A stretch of 64,000 nucleotides of DNA. Source: Elmis aenea. Its lineage: Eukaryota > Arthropoda > Insecta > Coleoptera > Elmidae. Where the stretch lies: contig OX393576.1 in assembly GCA_947652605.1 (NCBI GenBank), forward strand, positions 52,986,966-53,050,965, given 5' to 3'. The position numbers and the translations under genes are program-made. The number at the start of each line of letters is the position of its first letter. Positions within the stretch are counted from its first letter, which is position 1. Below are positions 11,377-23,147 of the stretch, one piece after another. The notes under the pieces are model-generated. The model ran no database searches and had not been told where the DNA came from. It worked only from the letters and a program-made list of their open reading frames with translations.

Positions 11377-12992
11377 TTGTTAAATATTAACTACATCAAA
11401 GTAAAATAATAAGTCATGCCCTGAACAGTCGATTTTATTGCAATTCGACTAAAAATATTATGCATCAGTTTATCTTATTTACAGTTTTAAGCCAATTTGT
11501 TCCATTTTCCACAAAACTGCCTGATTTTTATAGTGTACTAAAATTGAAAGTCGTCAAATAGGTTAAAAATTAGCGTTATTTCGCAATATCCCCGTGATTC
11601 TTCTAATATAAGGTATAGGTCACTGAAGGTAAATATTTCATTGCACACAAATCTATTTTTAAATATAAAGAAAGATAATTCGTTAACCGCCATTTCTCCA
11701 AACCTCAGTTCATTAGATTATGATCTTGATGTCGATCTCAGCTGCACGTTCGCATGTTTTAATGTTGCTGTCCTCATTTAAAACATCACAAATAACTAAT
11801 TACAAGCGATCATTATCCACGTTCTTCAAAATTCTGTGAGGGTAATGATAAAATCCTTAAATATACTTTAATTTTTGAATAATTTGTTGCGTCTGTATTT
11901 AGCATTCAAATTTTAGATTGAGCGTCTACCAAAGTAACATCGACAGTGATTTGAAAGTAATATGACATGCGCCGTCATTTGGCCGTAGCTTAACTCATAC
12001 AAAACTTATGCATTTAGTGACGGACAGCATCTTCATCACCTTGCCTTAAGCAAGACAATCATTTTCCTCCTTTTTTAAAATTATTTATAACGGTTAAGCA
12101 TTTTGCGATTAAAATCAACAAAGTAGCAAAATTTCCCAAAAAAAAACTTTTTTATTTAAAATGATTTGTGCTGGCATCTTCCAATGTACTAACCTTTTCT
12201 TTTGACCTACTGGTAATTAAGATGAGAATAGTGGAGATGGTCTTCTAATATCTCGTAATTAATAATTTTTTACCGTCATGAAATGCAGTTTAGTGTTTAC
12301 TTGATTACAATCTTACGAAACTGTGAAATGTATAATTAAATAGATATACCTACAGCAATTGTTACTTAACTATATAATCAAAACTTGTTACCATCTTTTG
12401 ATTATTGCTTTAGTTTGCGGTAAACTTATGTATGTATTAGAAGTAAAATGAAGCAATTGTTTTAATTGTTATCTTGCGAGTAATGAAAGATGAAGAGAAT
12501 TACTTCTAAAGTGCAATTTGTTTGGGAGATTATATATAACATTTTAATGAAAAATGGGAGTAGATTTAAATGTAGTGCAGTGTATACAGTTGGAAAAGGA
12601 AGTGAGGTTCAAAATCCCACAAATACCTATAAGTAAATAAAAAAAGGCTTGTAATATATTGGAATATAAAAAAGCACAGTCGTGCTTCTTCTGTATGGAA
12701 ACGAAATATTTAAGAATTTAGCGAAGCTCTAGATGGAAACTGTTCTGAACTACCAATACAGGGTAATATGGAATATGGAGAATTACTTCTAAGTGCAATT
12801 TGCTTAGAAGATTACAACATTTCGAAATAAAACGTAAGGAAATTAAAATTTATTAAAGCAAGGAAAACTTACTAAGCTTTTTTAAATAGAATCTATTTGC
12901 AAAAGAAATGCACACTACAAAGAATTTACAGTAGGTACTTAAATCAGGAGTTCATTTTTAACTCAAGGTCCTAAGAAACACTTTATGGTGTT
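11377..12992. other. AT-rich non-coding DNA with a short direct repeat
   Basis: No gene recognised. A stretch around AGAATTACTTCTAAAGTGCA at about 12497 recurs at about 12780 with an AGATTA-containing extension, in the same orientation and about 280 bp apart. This is a small local duplication or part of an unrecognised repeat. Confidence 0.5.
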
Positions 12993-13272
12993 TTAGTTGA
13001 AACTTCGATACATCATTATGATTCAGAGAGCAAAGAAATTTCCCATGAGTGAAAACATGCTGGTTGTCCTCGGTCCGAAAAATTTCTTGTGCAGAAAGAA
13101 GTCTGCTGAAAAATTTCTTCATTCTCTTTTCCAGGATGAGAATGTAATAAATTTTACTGATTACTTGCAGCAACAAAAATCAGTTGCAGGAGCATATTAC
13201 TGTTCTTTGTTTACAAAATTTCTGGCCAAAATTATAAAGACACGACGAAGAATTGTTTTTACAAAAATGTAA
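12993..13272 (+). pseudogene. Mariner transposase fragment
   Basis: Two frames together give mariner-type transposase blocks: VETSIHHYDSESKEISHE with a stop where mariner has the Trp of an (E/Q)W(K/R) motif, then KHAGCPRSEKFLVQKE. After a frameshift follow KSAEKFLHSLFQDENV, INFTDYLQQQKSVAGAYY and CSLFTKFLAKIIKTRRR. These align with the D.ETW.HHY, SPRPKK..VQKSAGKVM and ID.L....T....YY..LL segments of mariner proteins. VETS occupies the position of the first catalytic Asp (DETW), so that Asp is gone. The later HQDNAP block is absent. This is a dead internal fragment with no terminal inverted repeats found. Confidence 0.82.
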
Positions 13273-14531
13273 AGCTGAATAAGGTTTTTCAACAAATAAC
13301 CTAGAGGAACTGGATTAGAATAAACTAGGAGTAATATAAATCGATTCGTCAAATGATGCTATTTAGAAAATGAAGAATGAGTGGCTCTTTTCATGGTTTA
13401 TATAGTAAAATTTTGAATAACTAAAATGACGATGCATTGGTAGTTGCCAATTACGAAGAGAACATCAAACCACATGAGTAATACAATTTTATAACTTACA
13501 TAATATGATACAGTGTATAGTGTATTAAATCATATAATAAAATATGAGTTACTAATCTAATGAAGTTATATATGAATTACTAATCAAATAAAATTTGTTG
13601 TTTTAATTTAATACCAATGACAAATACCTACAAAAATGCTTCACTGAGTAATTCAGATTTTGCAAAAATTTAAGAACTATTAACATGCTATAAGCAATGC
13701 TTTATTGTCTAAAATTTCGATAAGTATATGTTTCGAATATTAATAGCACAAATTTTAATACAACTATATTTAGATTACTCGTAACAAAGACTTTTAAATC
13801 TTTTGTCCTTCGACGAGATCATGCAATGTTTTTTTTTAAATTTTATTTATTACTTTTTGGCAGAAAGGTGTGTCCAATAATGGAGGCACGCGATCGTCTC
13901 TGCGTTTATTTTTATTATCGTTTCCTCAACTATATAATTCCGGAACAAAGCCAGGATTTAATATTTTCATTTAAAACTCGAAATCGTAAAACAAAAACTT
14001 AATTAACATATTTGAATTGTATATATAATTCAAGTATAATAAAGTTGTTTATTTAAATAATGTAATTGAAATAGATCTGTTCTTCTGGAGAGAACTTAAA
14101 ATCTTTTTATGTAAAATAATTGTCGTTTAATGTTAAAAAACAACTTGCTTTATATGCCAGGTTAAGGCGTGTGTGTGCCTGTCATCTAGGTGTGTCGAAC
14201 AGTCACAATTGTTTTTTATTTTCATTCGAGCATTATCAAGCAACACAATGAAAAATTATAGTATATAATAAGCATATTTTTCTTGTTGGGCAGATATTCT
14301 GTTGTCAGTTCACCTTCTTGAGTCTCGACTATATTTTTAGAGAATCAAATATTTAATACTTAAGTAATCCATCCGTTTCAATCATGCTAGACCAAAAACG
14401 GTTAGAGCAAGATCAAATTTTAAATATTTAGAAGCGATAACTGCAGAGAACGGTAAATGGAAAAAGAGCGGAATAACAAAATAGCTGTAGCGATAGAATA
14501 TTATCGCGCCACTATAAAATGTATATACATA
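13273..14531. other. AT-rich non-coding DNA
   Basis: No gene, tandem repeat or matched dispersed repeat seen between the mariner relic and the next foldback element. Confidence 0.5.
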
Positions 14532-16052
14532 TACAGGGTTCTCGTTTTTCACGGGCCACTATGGGGATCTCGTAAACGGTAAGAGTTACGACTTCGGTTA
14601 AATTGGGGCAAAGTTGTATATTCAGGTGCTTAATAATTTAAAGCAAACAGAACTTATCTAGCTTATTTAGTTTTTGAGATATAGGGAAAAAAGTAAAAAA
14701 GTGGATTTTTGTTTTTTGCCCGTAACTTTTTCATTTGATGTCAAATTTCATTTTTGTAAAAACATTTCCATGGCCACTTTTTGCAAGGAATCAAATTCCC
14801 CAATTATATTTTCCGTGCGACGTTTCGTTTTTTTTTAAACCATCATCAGGTCAATTTTTCTTATGGATGCTTTATCTGATTTTAACGCCAATTTGTAGAG
14901 CATTTTATTCTGAATTCGACAATGTATAACACTTGGCACTTTTTTGAAACAATTGTTGTTAAAAATGGCAAAAACAAATATTTTATTTAAAACAAATCCT
15001 AATCGGCATGATAAATAATTGTCTTTATCCCTTTTTCCTTGGAAACAGGTAAGTAAACCGCATAAAACTACTTATTAAAAAAATAGGTAATAATAAATAT
15101 GTTAGGAATGCATTAACATTGTTCACTTATTAGCAAATATTTTTAGAATATTTTCTTCGGTAAAGTAATAAATTTCTCTAAAATGTGTATTTAATCCTTA
15201 TTTGGCATAACATTATTTGTAACAAAAAATAACGAGTTATGCCTTTTATCTGCATTAATGACTTATAATAAGCAAAAAGCGTAAACAGATTTCTGGAAGT
15301 TTTTTGTATACTATGAACACTTATATTATTTGATTACGAACATTTTGTTACAAATAATTGTATGTCAAATAAGGGATTAAATACACATTTTAGAGACATT
15401 TATTACTTAACTGAAGAAAATATTCTAAAAATATTTGCTAATAAGTGAACAATGTTAATGCATTCCTAAGATATTTATTAATACCGATTTTTTTAATTAA
15501 ATCCCTTTAATAGTAATTTCATACGGTTTACTCACCTTCTTCCAAGGAAAAAGGGACAAAGACAATTATTTATCATGCCGATTAGGATTTGTTTTAAATA
15601 AAATATTTGTTTTTGCCATTTTTAACAACAATTGTTTCAAAAAAGTGCCAAGTGTTATACATTGTCGAATTCAGAATAAAATGCTCTACAAATTGGCGTT
15701 AAAATCAGATATAGCGTCCATAAGAAAAAATTGACCTGATGATGGTTTTAAAAAAACGAAACGTCGCACAGAGAATATAATTGGGGAATTTGATTCCTTG
15801 CAAAAAGTGGCCATGAAAATGTTTTTACAAAAATGAAATTTGACATCAAATGAAAAAGTTACGGGCAAAAAACAAAAATGCACTTTTTTACTTTTTTCGC
15901 TATAACTCAAAAACTAAAAGAGCTAGATAAGTTCTGTTTGCGTCAAATTATTAAGCACCTGAATATACAACTTTGCCCCAATTTAACCGAAGTCGTAACT
16001 CTTACCGTTTACGAGATCCCCATAGTGGCCCGCGAAAAACGAGAACCCTGTA
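14532..16052. mobile_element. Long foldback element, TACAGGGTTCTCG family, about 1.5 kb
   Basis: The element is a near-complete palindrome: two arms of about 740 bp meet near 15270-15310. The outer about 300 bp of each arm match the short copy at 10725-11376. The inner arm carries an inverted block with CGTGCGACGTTTCG and CCATCATCAGGTCAA. Further in are paired blocks containing GTGTATAACACTTGGCA-like, TTTAAAACAAATCCTAATCG and CCCTTTTTCCTTGGAA sequences. No transposase frame exists; open frames at 14735, 15686 and 15878 follow arm symmetry. It inserted just upstream of, or into, an RTE copy. Confidence 0.9.
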
Positions 16053-16517
16053 TAAGTAAGAAGGAGATCTCAAAACAAACCAAGAAGCAGTATTTAATGC
16101 AGTGTACTTACCAAGTCTTACTTAAAGTTCCGAAACACTATCAAGCAAAAACAAAGGACGCAAGAGATGAGATTTTTAAGAAGATGCAGACTAATTGATA
16201 ACAAAAGCAACAAGAAAATTAGAAAAAGGCTAGGAGTAAAAGACCTAAAGAAAAAGATGGAGACAAATCAATTAAGATGACTGGGATATCTGTTACGCAT
16301 GTCAGAAAGCAGGTACGCAAAAAAAAGATGCTTCACGAGGTTTGAGGGAAAAAGAAGTAAAGGAAGACTAAGAACAAAATGGAAAAACGAAGTGACTATA
16401 AAAAAAAGCCAGCTGGAGAGATGTTCCACAGTTAGCCAATAATAGACATAGATGAAGAAACATAATCAAGTACTAGGAAAACAATCCAAGACACCGAAAG
16501 GCATAAGAGCATCAGAT
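16053..16517 (+). pseudogene. RTE-type retrotransposon 3' end
   Basis: The reading frame beginning near 16167 reads MRFLRRCRLIDNKSNKKIRK, then LGVKDLKKKMETNQLR, a stop replacing the Trp of a typical RWLGHLLRM block, LGYLLRMSESRYAKKRCF and KRSKGRLRTKWKNEV. This is the C-terminal signature of RTE-group RTs. The 3' untranslated part (ACACCGAAAGGCATAAGAG, then AGATTAAGAAGAAG) matches the minus-strand copy at 44080-45200 and, less well, 33490-33950. All three therefore belong to one family, which ends in a GAA-rich tail. Confidence 0.8.
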
Positions 16518-16526
16518 TAAGAAGAA

Positions 16527-16582
<56 letters not shown>

Positions 16583-16612
16583 AGAAGAAGAAAAAAAGAA
16601 GAAAAAGAAGCA
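16518..16612 (+). repeat. GAA/AAG microsatellite
   Basis: An irregular purine tract of GAA units with occasional GAGGAA interruptions. It grows directly out of the 3' end of the RTE copy, so it probably expanded from that element's tail. Confidence 0.9.
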
Positions 16613-18193
16613 GTTAAAAAATCGTTTATCTTATTACCTATAAAAAAAACTACTTAACCAATATCTATTATGAATAGTTATTTTTATTTGTGTTTCAATT
16701 TTTTGTCCAGTCAAAGATCATGATCATTCTTTTATACATAAATTAAATTAAGAAGAACAAATACCTTCAACTACTACGTATCTATAGTTTTGATGATTGT
16801 TGAACCATGCTTTTATCTCATATAGTTCCTGATGTGTAGTGTATGTTTTCAATTCAAGAAATTACGTTGTGACTTTACTAATTTTGCACAAAAATAATAA
16901 ACAAGAAAAAATGAATCAAGAAAAAATGTGTACAAGGTTATCAAGAATATTTCTAATAATTTTTTCGACATCTGGATGTTACATCATTTTAATTAAAACA
17001 AATATGTTCTGCACATGTAATTTGTCTAATCAAGATGAATTTATTTATAAATGTTGCAGAAACACTAAACAATTTATTAAGCCAAAGAAAGGAATTACGT
17101 ATACATCCTTTTCCTATATTCATAGTGCTAAGTGATCAAGAAAGAGTCAAGTGCCAAGGACGAAAAAGTAAAATCAATATTGTTAAGATATTTTGTAATT
17201 TATTTATTAATTTATGTTTTTATATATGTAACTAAGTTATGTTGATACTAATGCGTATACTTGGAGAAAAATTGCTAATAAGTAGACGAATCCGACGCTA
17301 ATTTTATAACAAACAAAAATGTGGTAAATAAATGTGTATGAAATAAAGCGGGTTATGTGACGTTGTATCGCCAGTGCTATTTTGTTGTGACCTGTTAAAT
17401 ATTAGCTATGCTATAAAATTAGAATATCTTATTACGAATTCTATTAGAATATATATTTGACTTACCAAATAAATATGTTACTGAACAAGTATTATTTTTA
17501 ATAAGCAAGTTAGTATTTCTATAGAGCAAAGTATTATTTTCACGTAAGTAAAAACAAATAAAAACTGAACGTAAATTACTGAGCAAAACAGTATTTTACT
17601 GAGTATTTGTATTTTTACCGAGCAAAATGTATTTTTTAAGCAAGCTTTTTTTTTAAATCGAAACAAAGAATATATATAAAAAAACTATGTATTTACTCAA
17701 TTACTACTAAATCAAGTATATGTAAGAAATAGAAATTTTGAAGATTATGGGAAATTGGGAAACTCCTGAAACTTTTTAATTTTTAAATTAATGAAAATTT
17801 TGGACCCAGCATAAAATCGTGATGTGCAATAGTGCAATATGCTAACTTTGTTTGCTTTCCTTTCTAATGTGACAAACAACAGCTTTCTGTCTTTGTGGTT
17901 CGAACTAATGTAACAAACAAGCAAAAGAATAGGGGAAGAAACCACATTCTGAATACAATGTTAGTTGTGACAGCAAACTGTTTATGCTGTAAACAATTGA
18001 ATGCGAAATTTATATGTTAAGTGTTTTATCATGTTTATATAGGATGTAGGTGTTGGTTTCTGTGTATTGACAGCTTTATTTTTAAATGAAAAAAAAACTG
18101 CTTGTAAACTAGGGAGCATTATTTTACCTATACTTTTTTTTGTGGGGTACGCTTAAAGATAAGGTGTACCTATACCAAAAAGCCTAATAATAT
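16613..18193. other. AT-rich non-coding DNA
   Basis: No recognisable gene. Small overlapping open frames at 16839-17235 (98 and 66 codons) and 17478-17945 have AT-driven composition, no family resemblance and no plausible context. I do not call them. Confidence 0.5.
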
Positions 18194-18287
18194 TTCTTCA
18201 TTAGAAAACATTGTTTTTGAAATTCACAATAAACTCAATCAAAAATTTTGATCAACACGAGAGAGAGAGAGAGATTTATACGTATAA

Positions 18288-19758
18288 AGCCAGTGTGACA
18301 CGGTATAGTTTTCTGTACAGAAAACAATACAGAATATCTTGTATTGTTTATCTTGTACAGATTTCAATATAGAATTCCAAACGTTTGAAACTGTGTGTGA
18401 CACGGAGACATATATTATATACTTTACAATTTACTACCCATGCATATGCGCCTAAACAGTATAAACACAGATAAGGCCCAAACAGAATGCGAGTTTCGGA
18501 TTTTGAGTTTTGGGTTTTGAGTATTGATGGTAGAAGTACAGATTACAAAGAAGAATTGAAAGGGGTGGTAGTGGCATATGGCTCGAATGATAATGCGGCA
18601 GAAGAGGATAAGAGTAGTGGTATACTACGGTTCCTGCGACAGTTCGATGGCATGTTCATCCGGAGCTTACTATGATCGATGTTTGAAGGTCGCGAAGAAG
18701 TTTTTCAAGGTCGTCGACAATGACCAGAGGGTGGTTGCTGAAGGAGTCTTTGAAATGTTTGAGGGTGTGGTTGTTGGGGTTGCCGAAGAAGTCTTTCAAG
18801 GTCGTCGACAATGACCGGAGGGTGGATGCTGACGGAGTCTTTGAAATGTTTGAGGGTGTGGTTTTTGGGGTTGCCGAAGAAGTCGTCCCGGGGTGGTGGA
18901 CATTTTATTTCTTCGGCAACCCCAAAAACTACACCCTCAAACATTTCAAACACTCCTTCAGCAACCACCCTCTGGTCATTGTCGACAACCTTGAAAGACT
19001 TCTTCGGCAACCCCAAAAACCACACCCTCAAATATTTCAAAGACTCCTTCAGCAACCACCCTCTGGTCATTGTCGACGACCTTAAAAGACTTCTTCAGCA
19101 ACCCCTAAGAACACACCCTCAAACATTTCAAAGACTCCTTCAGCAACCACCCTCTGGTCATTGTCGACGACCTTAAAAGACTTCTTCGGCAACACCCTCC
19201 GGTCATTGTCGACGACCTTGAAAGACTTCTTCGCGACCTTCAAACATCGATCATAGTACGCTCCGGATGAATATGCCATCGAACTGTCGCAGGAACCGTA
19301 GTATACCACTACTCTTATCCTCTTCTGCCGCATTCTCATTCGAGCCATAAGCCACTACCACCCCTATCAATTATTTCTTTGTAATCTGTACTTCTATCTA
19401 TATGCACTCCCTCTAAAACAAGGTATTTATCCCTTGTAATTGCCATTTTAAACAATAACATCATCCTACTTCGGATTACCAAGTATTAACTGTTAACAGG
19501 AATTTCTATTGCTTTTATTTCCTTTAGCTGCAGATGTTCAAAATCAGCCGCTATTATTCACGAACTGAATGCGCATCTCTGTAGCACGCTTTTTCTGTAT
19601 CAAAACTTATATGGAAATAGGACAAGTCGTATAGTATTTTCTGTGCAAGAAACTATACAGAATTTTGTACGAAAAACCTGTATGACACGATATAAGATTT
19701 TCTGTATAGTATTTGGTACAGATTTCTATATAGAAAACTATACCGTGTCACACGGGCT
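18288..19758. mobile_element. PIF/Harbinger-like non-autonomous element
   Basis: The element begins AGCCAGTGTGACACGGTATA and ends with the complement of AGCCCGTGTGACACGGTATA. The triplet TAA flanks it on both sides (18285-18287 and 19759-19761). The empty relative at 52931-53637 has one TAA at that point, so a 3-bp TAA target duplication is directly demonstrated. That TWA-type duplication fits PIF/Harbinger. GTGTGACACGG also recurs subterminally near 18393. The interior is a GC-richer palindrome with 91-bp tandem repeats (next entry). No intact transposase is visible. Confidence 0.85.
18490..19450. repeat. Inverted pair of 91-bp tandem arrays inside the PIF-like element
   Basis: The left arm (about 18540-18895) has two head-to-tail 91-bp units, at 18707-18797 and 18798-18888. 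The right arm, inverted, has three full units (18902-18992, 18993-19083, 19084-19174) and one shortened unit (19175-19219). The axis is near 18900. Each unit includes AAGGTCGTCGACAATGACC and TTTGAGGGTGTGG. The outer part of each arm carries the same unique sequence (GCGGCAGAAGAGGATAAGAG). Since 91 is not a multiple of three, each unit shifts frame, yet long frames stay open on both strands (121 codons at 18705-19070 minus, 18720-19085 plus, 18811-19176 plus). A coding origin is possible, but I recognise no protein. Confidence 0.85.
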
Positions 19759-20372
19759 TAACAAACAATAAATTTTATTTGACAAACTCTGAGGTTTTGT
19801 TTTTAAAATTTGTAACTGGCTAATAACTGCTACATTAACGATAAGAGACAACTCTTAAATATGTCACATCGAAAAAAAAAAGAACATCAACACGGGATAA
19901 CTCCCATTAGTAGGCAGTGAACATGTAAAATGATTTTTGCTTATTTAAAGAAAAACTACAAGAGTAAAGCATAACAAACCTCATATCATTGAAACAAGAA
20001 AAAATAACCTTTTTAATAAGATCACAGCCAACTATGACTTCCATTTAAAAAAATGCAAGTTTGTGCTATAACTCGGAAATCAAGAGTGCTATGAAAACTT
20101 CGTTAACATATTTAAAATCTACGTAAAAATATCTATAAAAGCCAATTTTTATTTTTGTTCTACCATATGGTTACGAAATTATTCAAGTTTTAAAAAATCG
20201 ATCTTTTTCAGTTTTTTCAAAATATTTCAAAAAGTTGATGACGTAGTCAAATTTGAAAATGGCATCAGATTTCCCTTTAAATTCTGCACAAATTTGCTAA
20301 TTTAAACGTTTCTGTATCTCTAATATTAACGGAGTTACCCATACAACAGGTTAGAAAAATGGGCACCCTGTA

Positions 20373-21406
20373 TATGCTTGAATAAATTAAGTGTATTAAT
20401 GTAATTATTAATTTTTAATTTTTTTTATGAAGAACTCTTATAGACTAGTAAATAATCTAGCTATTGACAAAGACACGAGAGTCTTGAAACCTCTACATAC
20501 TCTACAAGAGATCCTTAAAATAGATAAGTTATTTTTAAGTAAACCTACATATTTTATGTGCTTTATAATTTTTTCCAACAAGTCTTTAGAATAGTTCTCA
20601 TTAATAAAGCAATTGTTCCTAAAAAAATATTCCATGTAATTTTTAAAAAAAGTTGACTATCGCCAGTCTGACATATTTCATCGTAGAAAAAACGTTTGAA
20701 CATCATTTGATAAAGAATTTTCCACGATTTGCAAAAATATGATGTTTGTAGAGGTAAAGTTATTCTAAATTTAACGTACCAAAGTATTTGATATATTTTG
20801 TAGTTTTGTGGAAGTTTTGCTTAAAATACTAAGATTACGAATTAACTTTCGCCCCACCATATACGAGGGCTGAGTGTGGGTCAAGATGGTAAGTGAGATG
20901 TACCATCACTTTAACGATTAACGTTTGTTTTCACCAAGTGAACGCGTTCAAGAAGTAATCGTATTGCTTTATCGTTAGTTCGCATCGCTATTCTGTTGTT
21001 CCAGTGAACGGCTTTAAATGAAATTGTGCTAGCACTACGTAAATACATTTTAGTGCTTTATTTAGGTGAGTACTGTTCATTTTGATATGCATTCAATGAA
21101 ACGTGCAAAACTAATATGTTACAAGTGTAAACGATTACCTTGAGAAACGTAACTGTTTGCTTACGTAGGTACTGTAAAAATTAGTGCTGTTAGCTTTATA
21201 TTTGCTTACTAGTGTTACTTGAGCGAGTTGAGAGCTGGTGTAAGTGCGTTCGTCGCACTGTTATTGTACAAAAGTAGTAAGTCTCTGTGACCGGCGGGAA
21301 TTTTTGCTTATTGCTTATTCACTCGAGTTAATAATGTTCTAGTTCTCATAGTAAATCATTTGTAAACAGCAAACCAGTAATACTTCCTTAACTTGAAACT
21401 TGTTTA
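20373..21406. other. Non-coding DNA with dispersed repeat copy 2
   Basis: About 20655-20770 is the second copy of the repeat at 6400-6560 (CATATTTCATCGTAGAAAAA core). About 20471-20516 holds one of three occurrences of a dispersed 50-bp motif (see findings). The rest shows no gene; the open frame at 20438-20635 on the minus strand is not supported. Confidence 0.5.
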
Positions 21407-23147
21407 TACAGTGTGTACAAAAAGTAACGTTATGAATCAAAATCTCGTCTTGTGACAGCTTTATAGAAAAAAGTTTTAAATAAAAGTTGTTTGTGGTCAT
21501 TTACTATATAATCTTTAATCATTTTCAAAAAACACTGTGTTTTTGTTTTACCGCACCGATACATCATTTTGTTTTTTTAAATAGAACACCCAGTATATTT
21601 TATAATTTTTAGATGTGAAATTGAGTTCTCTTTCAAAAACACAAGGTTTTATGTATCTAAATTCAGTCGTTTTTGAGTTATTTCAGTTTTTATAAAAATA
21701 TTGACAGAAACAGGAGTCTTAAAAAATAATGATGTTTCACAACTTGACTAAGTATGTCAGAACGAATTGCTTTGAAACTTTGTAGGGCAATAGTGTCATA
21801 GTGATTATTAACTAGTTAAAATTTTAAAATAATACACAGGGTGTTCCTTATGCCCGGTCCTTTTAGTCGAACTTCAAACACGAAAAAGTCAGTAATTTTT
21901 AAGAAACACTTATTTATTTTTACATTTCCTTGTTGATAATGTAATTATCTTTAGAAACTATTAAAGGCGAATTATGTCTAAAATCAGTATTTCACGAGTT
22001 ATTGTGGGTTTCTTAATTTGCGGATACAAACAAAATATTTAATAGCATTAACCTAGTAGGTTTTGAAAATATCTGGAAAATTTGTTTCACATTTTCTTAT
22101 TATCAACTTAAGAAACCTGAATTTTTGTATTCGTTTGTTAAAAAAATGCACTAGTCTCCTTGTGTTTTAAAAATTAAAATAGCCTGCTTAGTTTTTAAAA
22201 TACGATAATCAATTATTTATTTCTTGCATGCGTCATATTAGATTTTCATGCTGTTGATTAAAAAGCTGGTTGTAAATAAATATTCATAATGCTAAGTAGT
22301 ATTTCAATCATTACAAATTACATAGTTTCGGTAACTACAATTATTTAAGCACACAATTACACATGCATAATGAATATCTTTATGTGAATTTTTTAAATAC
22401 ACATTCTTAAAATTCATCGCTAAATAATTTAACCTTGGATGTCTTCCGTTTCCGTTTGTTTATCTTCTCTTCAAAGAACGTTCAATTAAATCCCTAGACC
22501 CAAAGCTGGCTTTCCATGTTAAGTTGTTTCAGGAAACCAACGCGTCACATCAAAAGGACAAAGAACGCAATTCAAACAAAGTCTGTACTACTTGACAAAT
22601 CCGAATACAGGGTTGTGCTACGAAATTTTGTGTGGAATATTTGATAGATTCATTTAATTTTAATCTGAGACATAATATTTTTTAAAGAATCTAAATATTA
22701 ATTCTATTTCTTTTTATTTTTCATTTTCAATTTTATAATTGGAAAAAATATCAGAACTTAATAAGATTACATAAGTTTGTTGACACTATTGTCCAACAAT
22801 ATTTCAAAGGAATTCGTTTTGACACAGCCAAGTGGTGAAATATCATTATTTTTTAGACTCCTGTTTCTGTCAATATTTTTATAAATACTTGACTTAAAAA
22901 CGACTGTTTTAGATACATAAAACCTATATATTTTTGAAAGAGACTTTAATTTTACATCAAAAAATTATAAAATATACTGGGCGTATTATTTAAAAAAAAA
23001 AAAACAAAGTGACGTATCGGTGCGCAAAAACAAAACGCTGTGTATAGTAGAAAATAATTTAAGGTTATGTAATAAATGACTTTTTTTTTGTACAGTTGTC
23101 ACAAGACTAAATATTGATCCGTTACGTTATTTTTTGTACACACTGTA
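21407..23147. mobile_element. Large foldback element, TACAGTGTGTAC ends
   Basis: The termini TACAGTGTGTACAAAAAGTA and its complement enclose about 1.74 kb. Inverted blocks can be followed about 400 bp inward: CGCACCGATACATCA opposite GACGTATCGGTGCG, ACCCAGTATATTTTATAA opposite TTATAAAATATACTGGGC, and GACAGAAACAGGAGTC opposite GACTCCTGTTTCTGTC. The arms are clearly diverged, so it is old. The centre (about 21835-22780) contains an ACAGGGTGTTCCTTATGCC block that looks like one end of a different foldback family. No ORF supports a transposase. Confidence 0.82.

Larger units (their letters stand above)
18194..20372. repeat. Dispersed repeat ending GGGCACCCTGTA, copy 1, interrupted
   Basis: Sequence 18194-18287 and 19759-20372 is a close match to the uninterrupted copy at 52931-53637. 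The shared part includes a GA dinucleotide tract, CAACACGAGAGAGAGAG, GACAAACTCTGAGG and a GGGCACCCTGTA terminus. The 1.47-kb difference is exactly the PIF-like element at 18288-19758. The two copies differ by scattered substitutions and small indels (for example the GA tract length). The repeat has no coding capacity, and its outer left part is missing in this copy. Confidence 0.88.

Noticed and set aside
18241..18290. GA dinucleotide tract as a promoter GAGA element
   Set aside because: It is an internal part of a dispersed repeat, also at about 52995, with no gene nearby.
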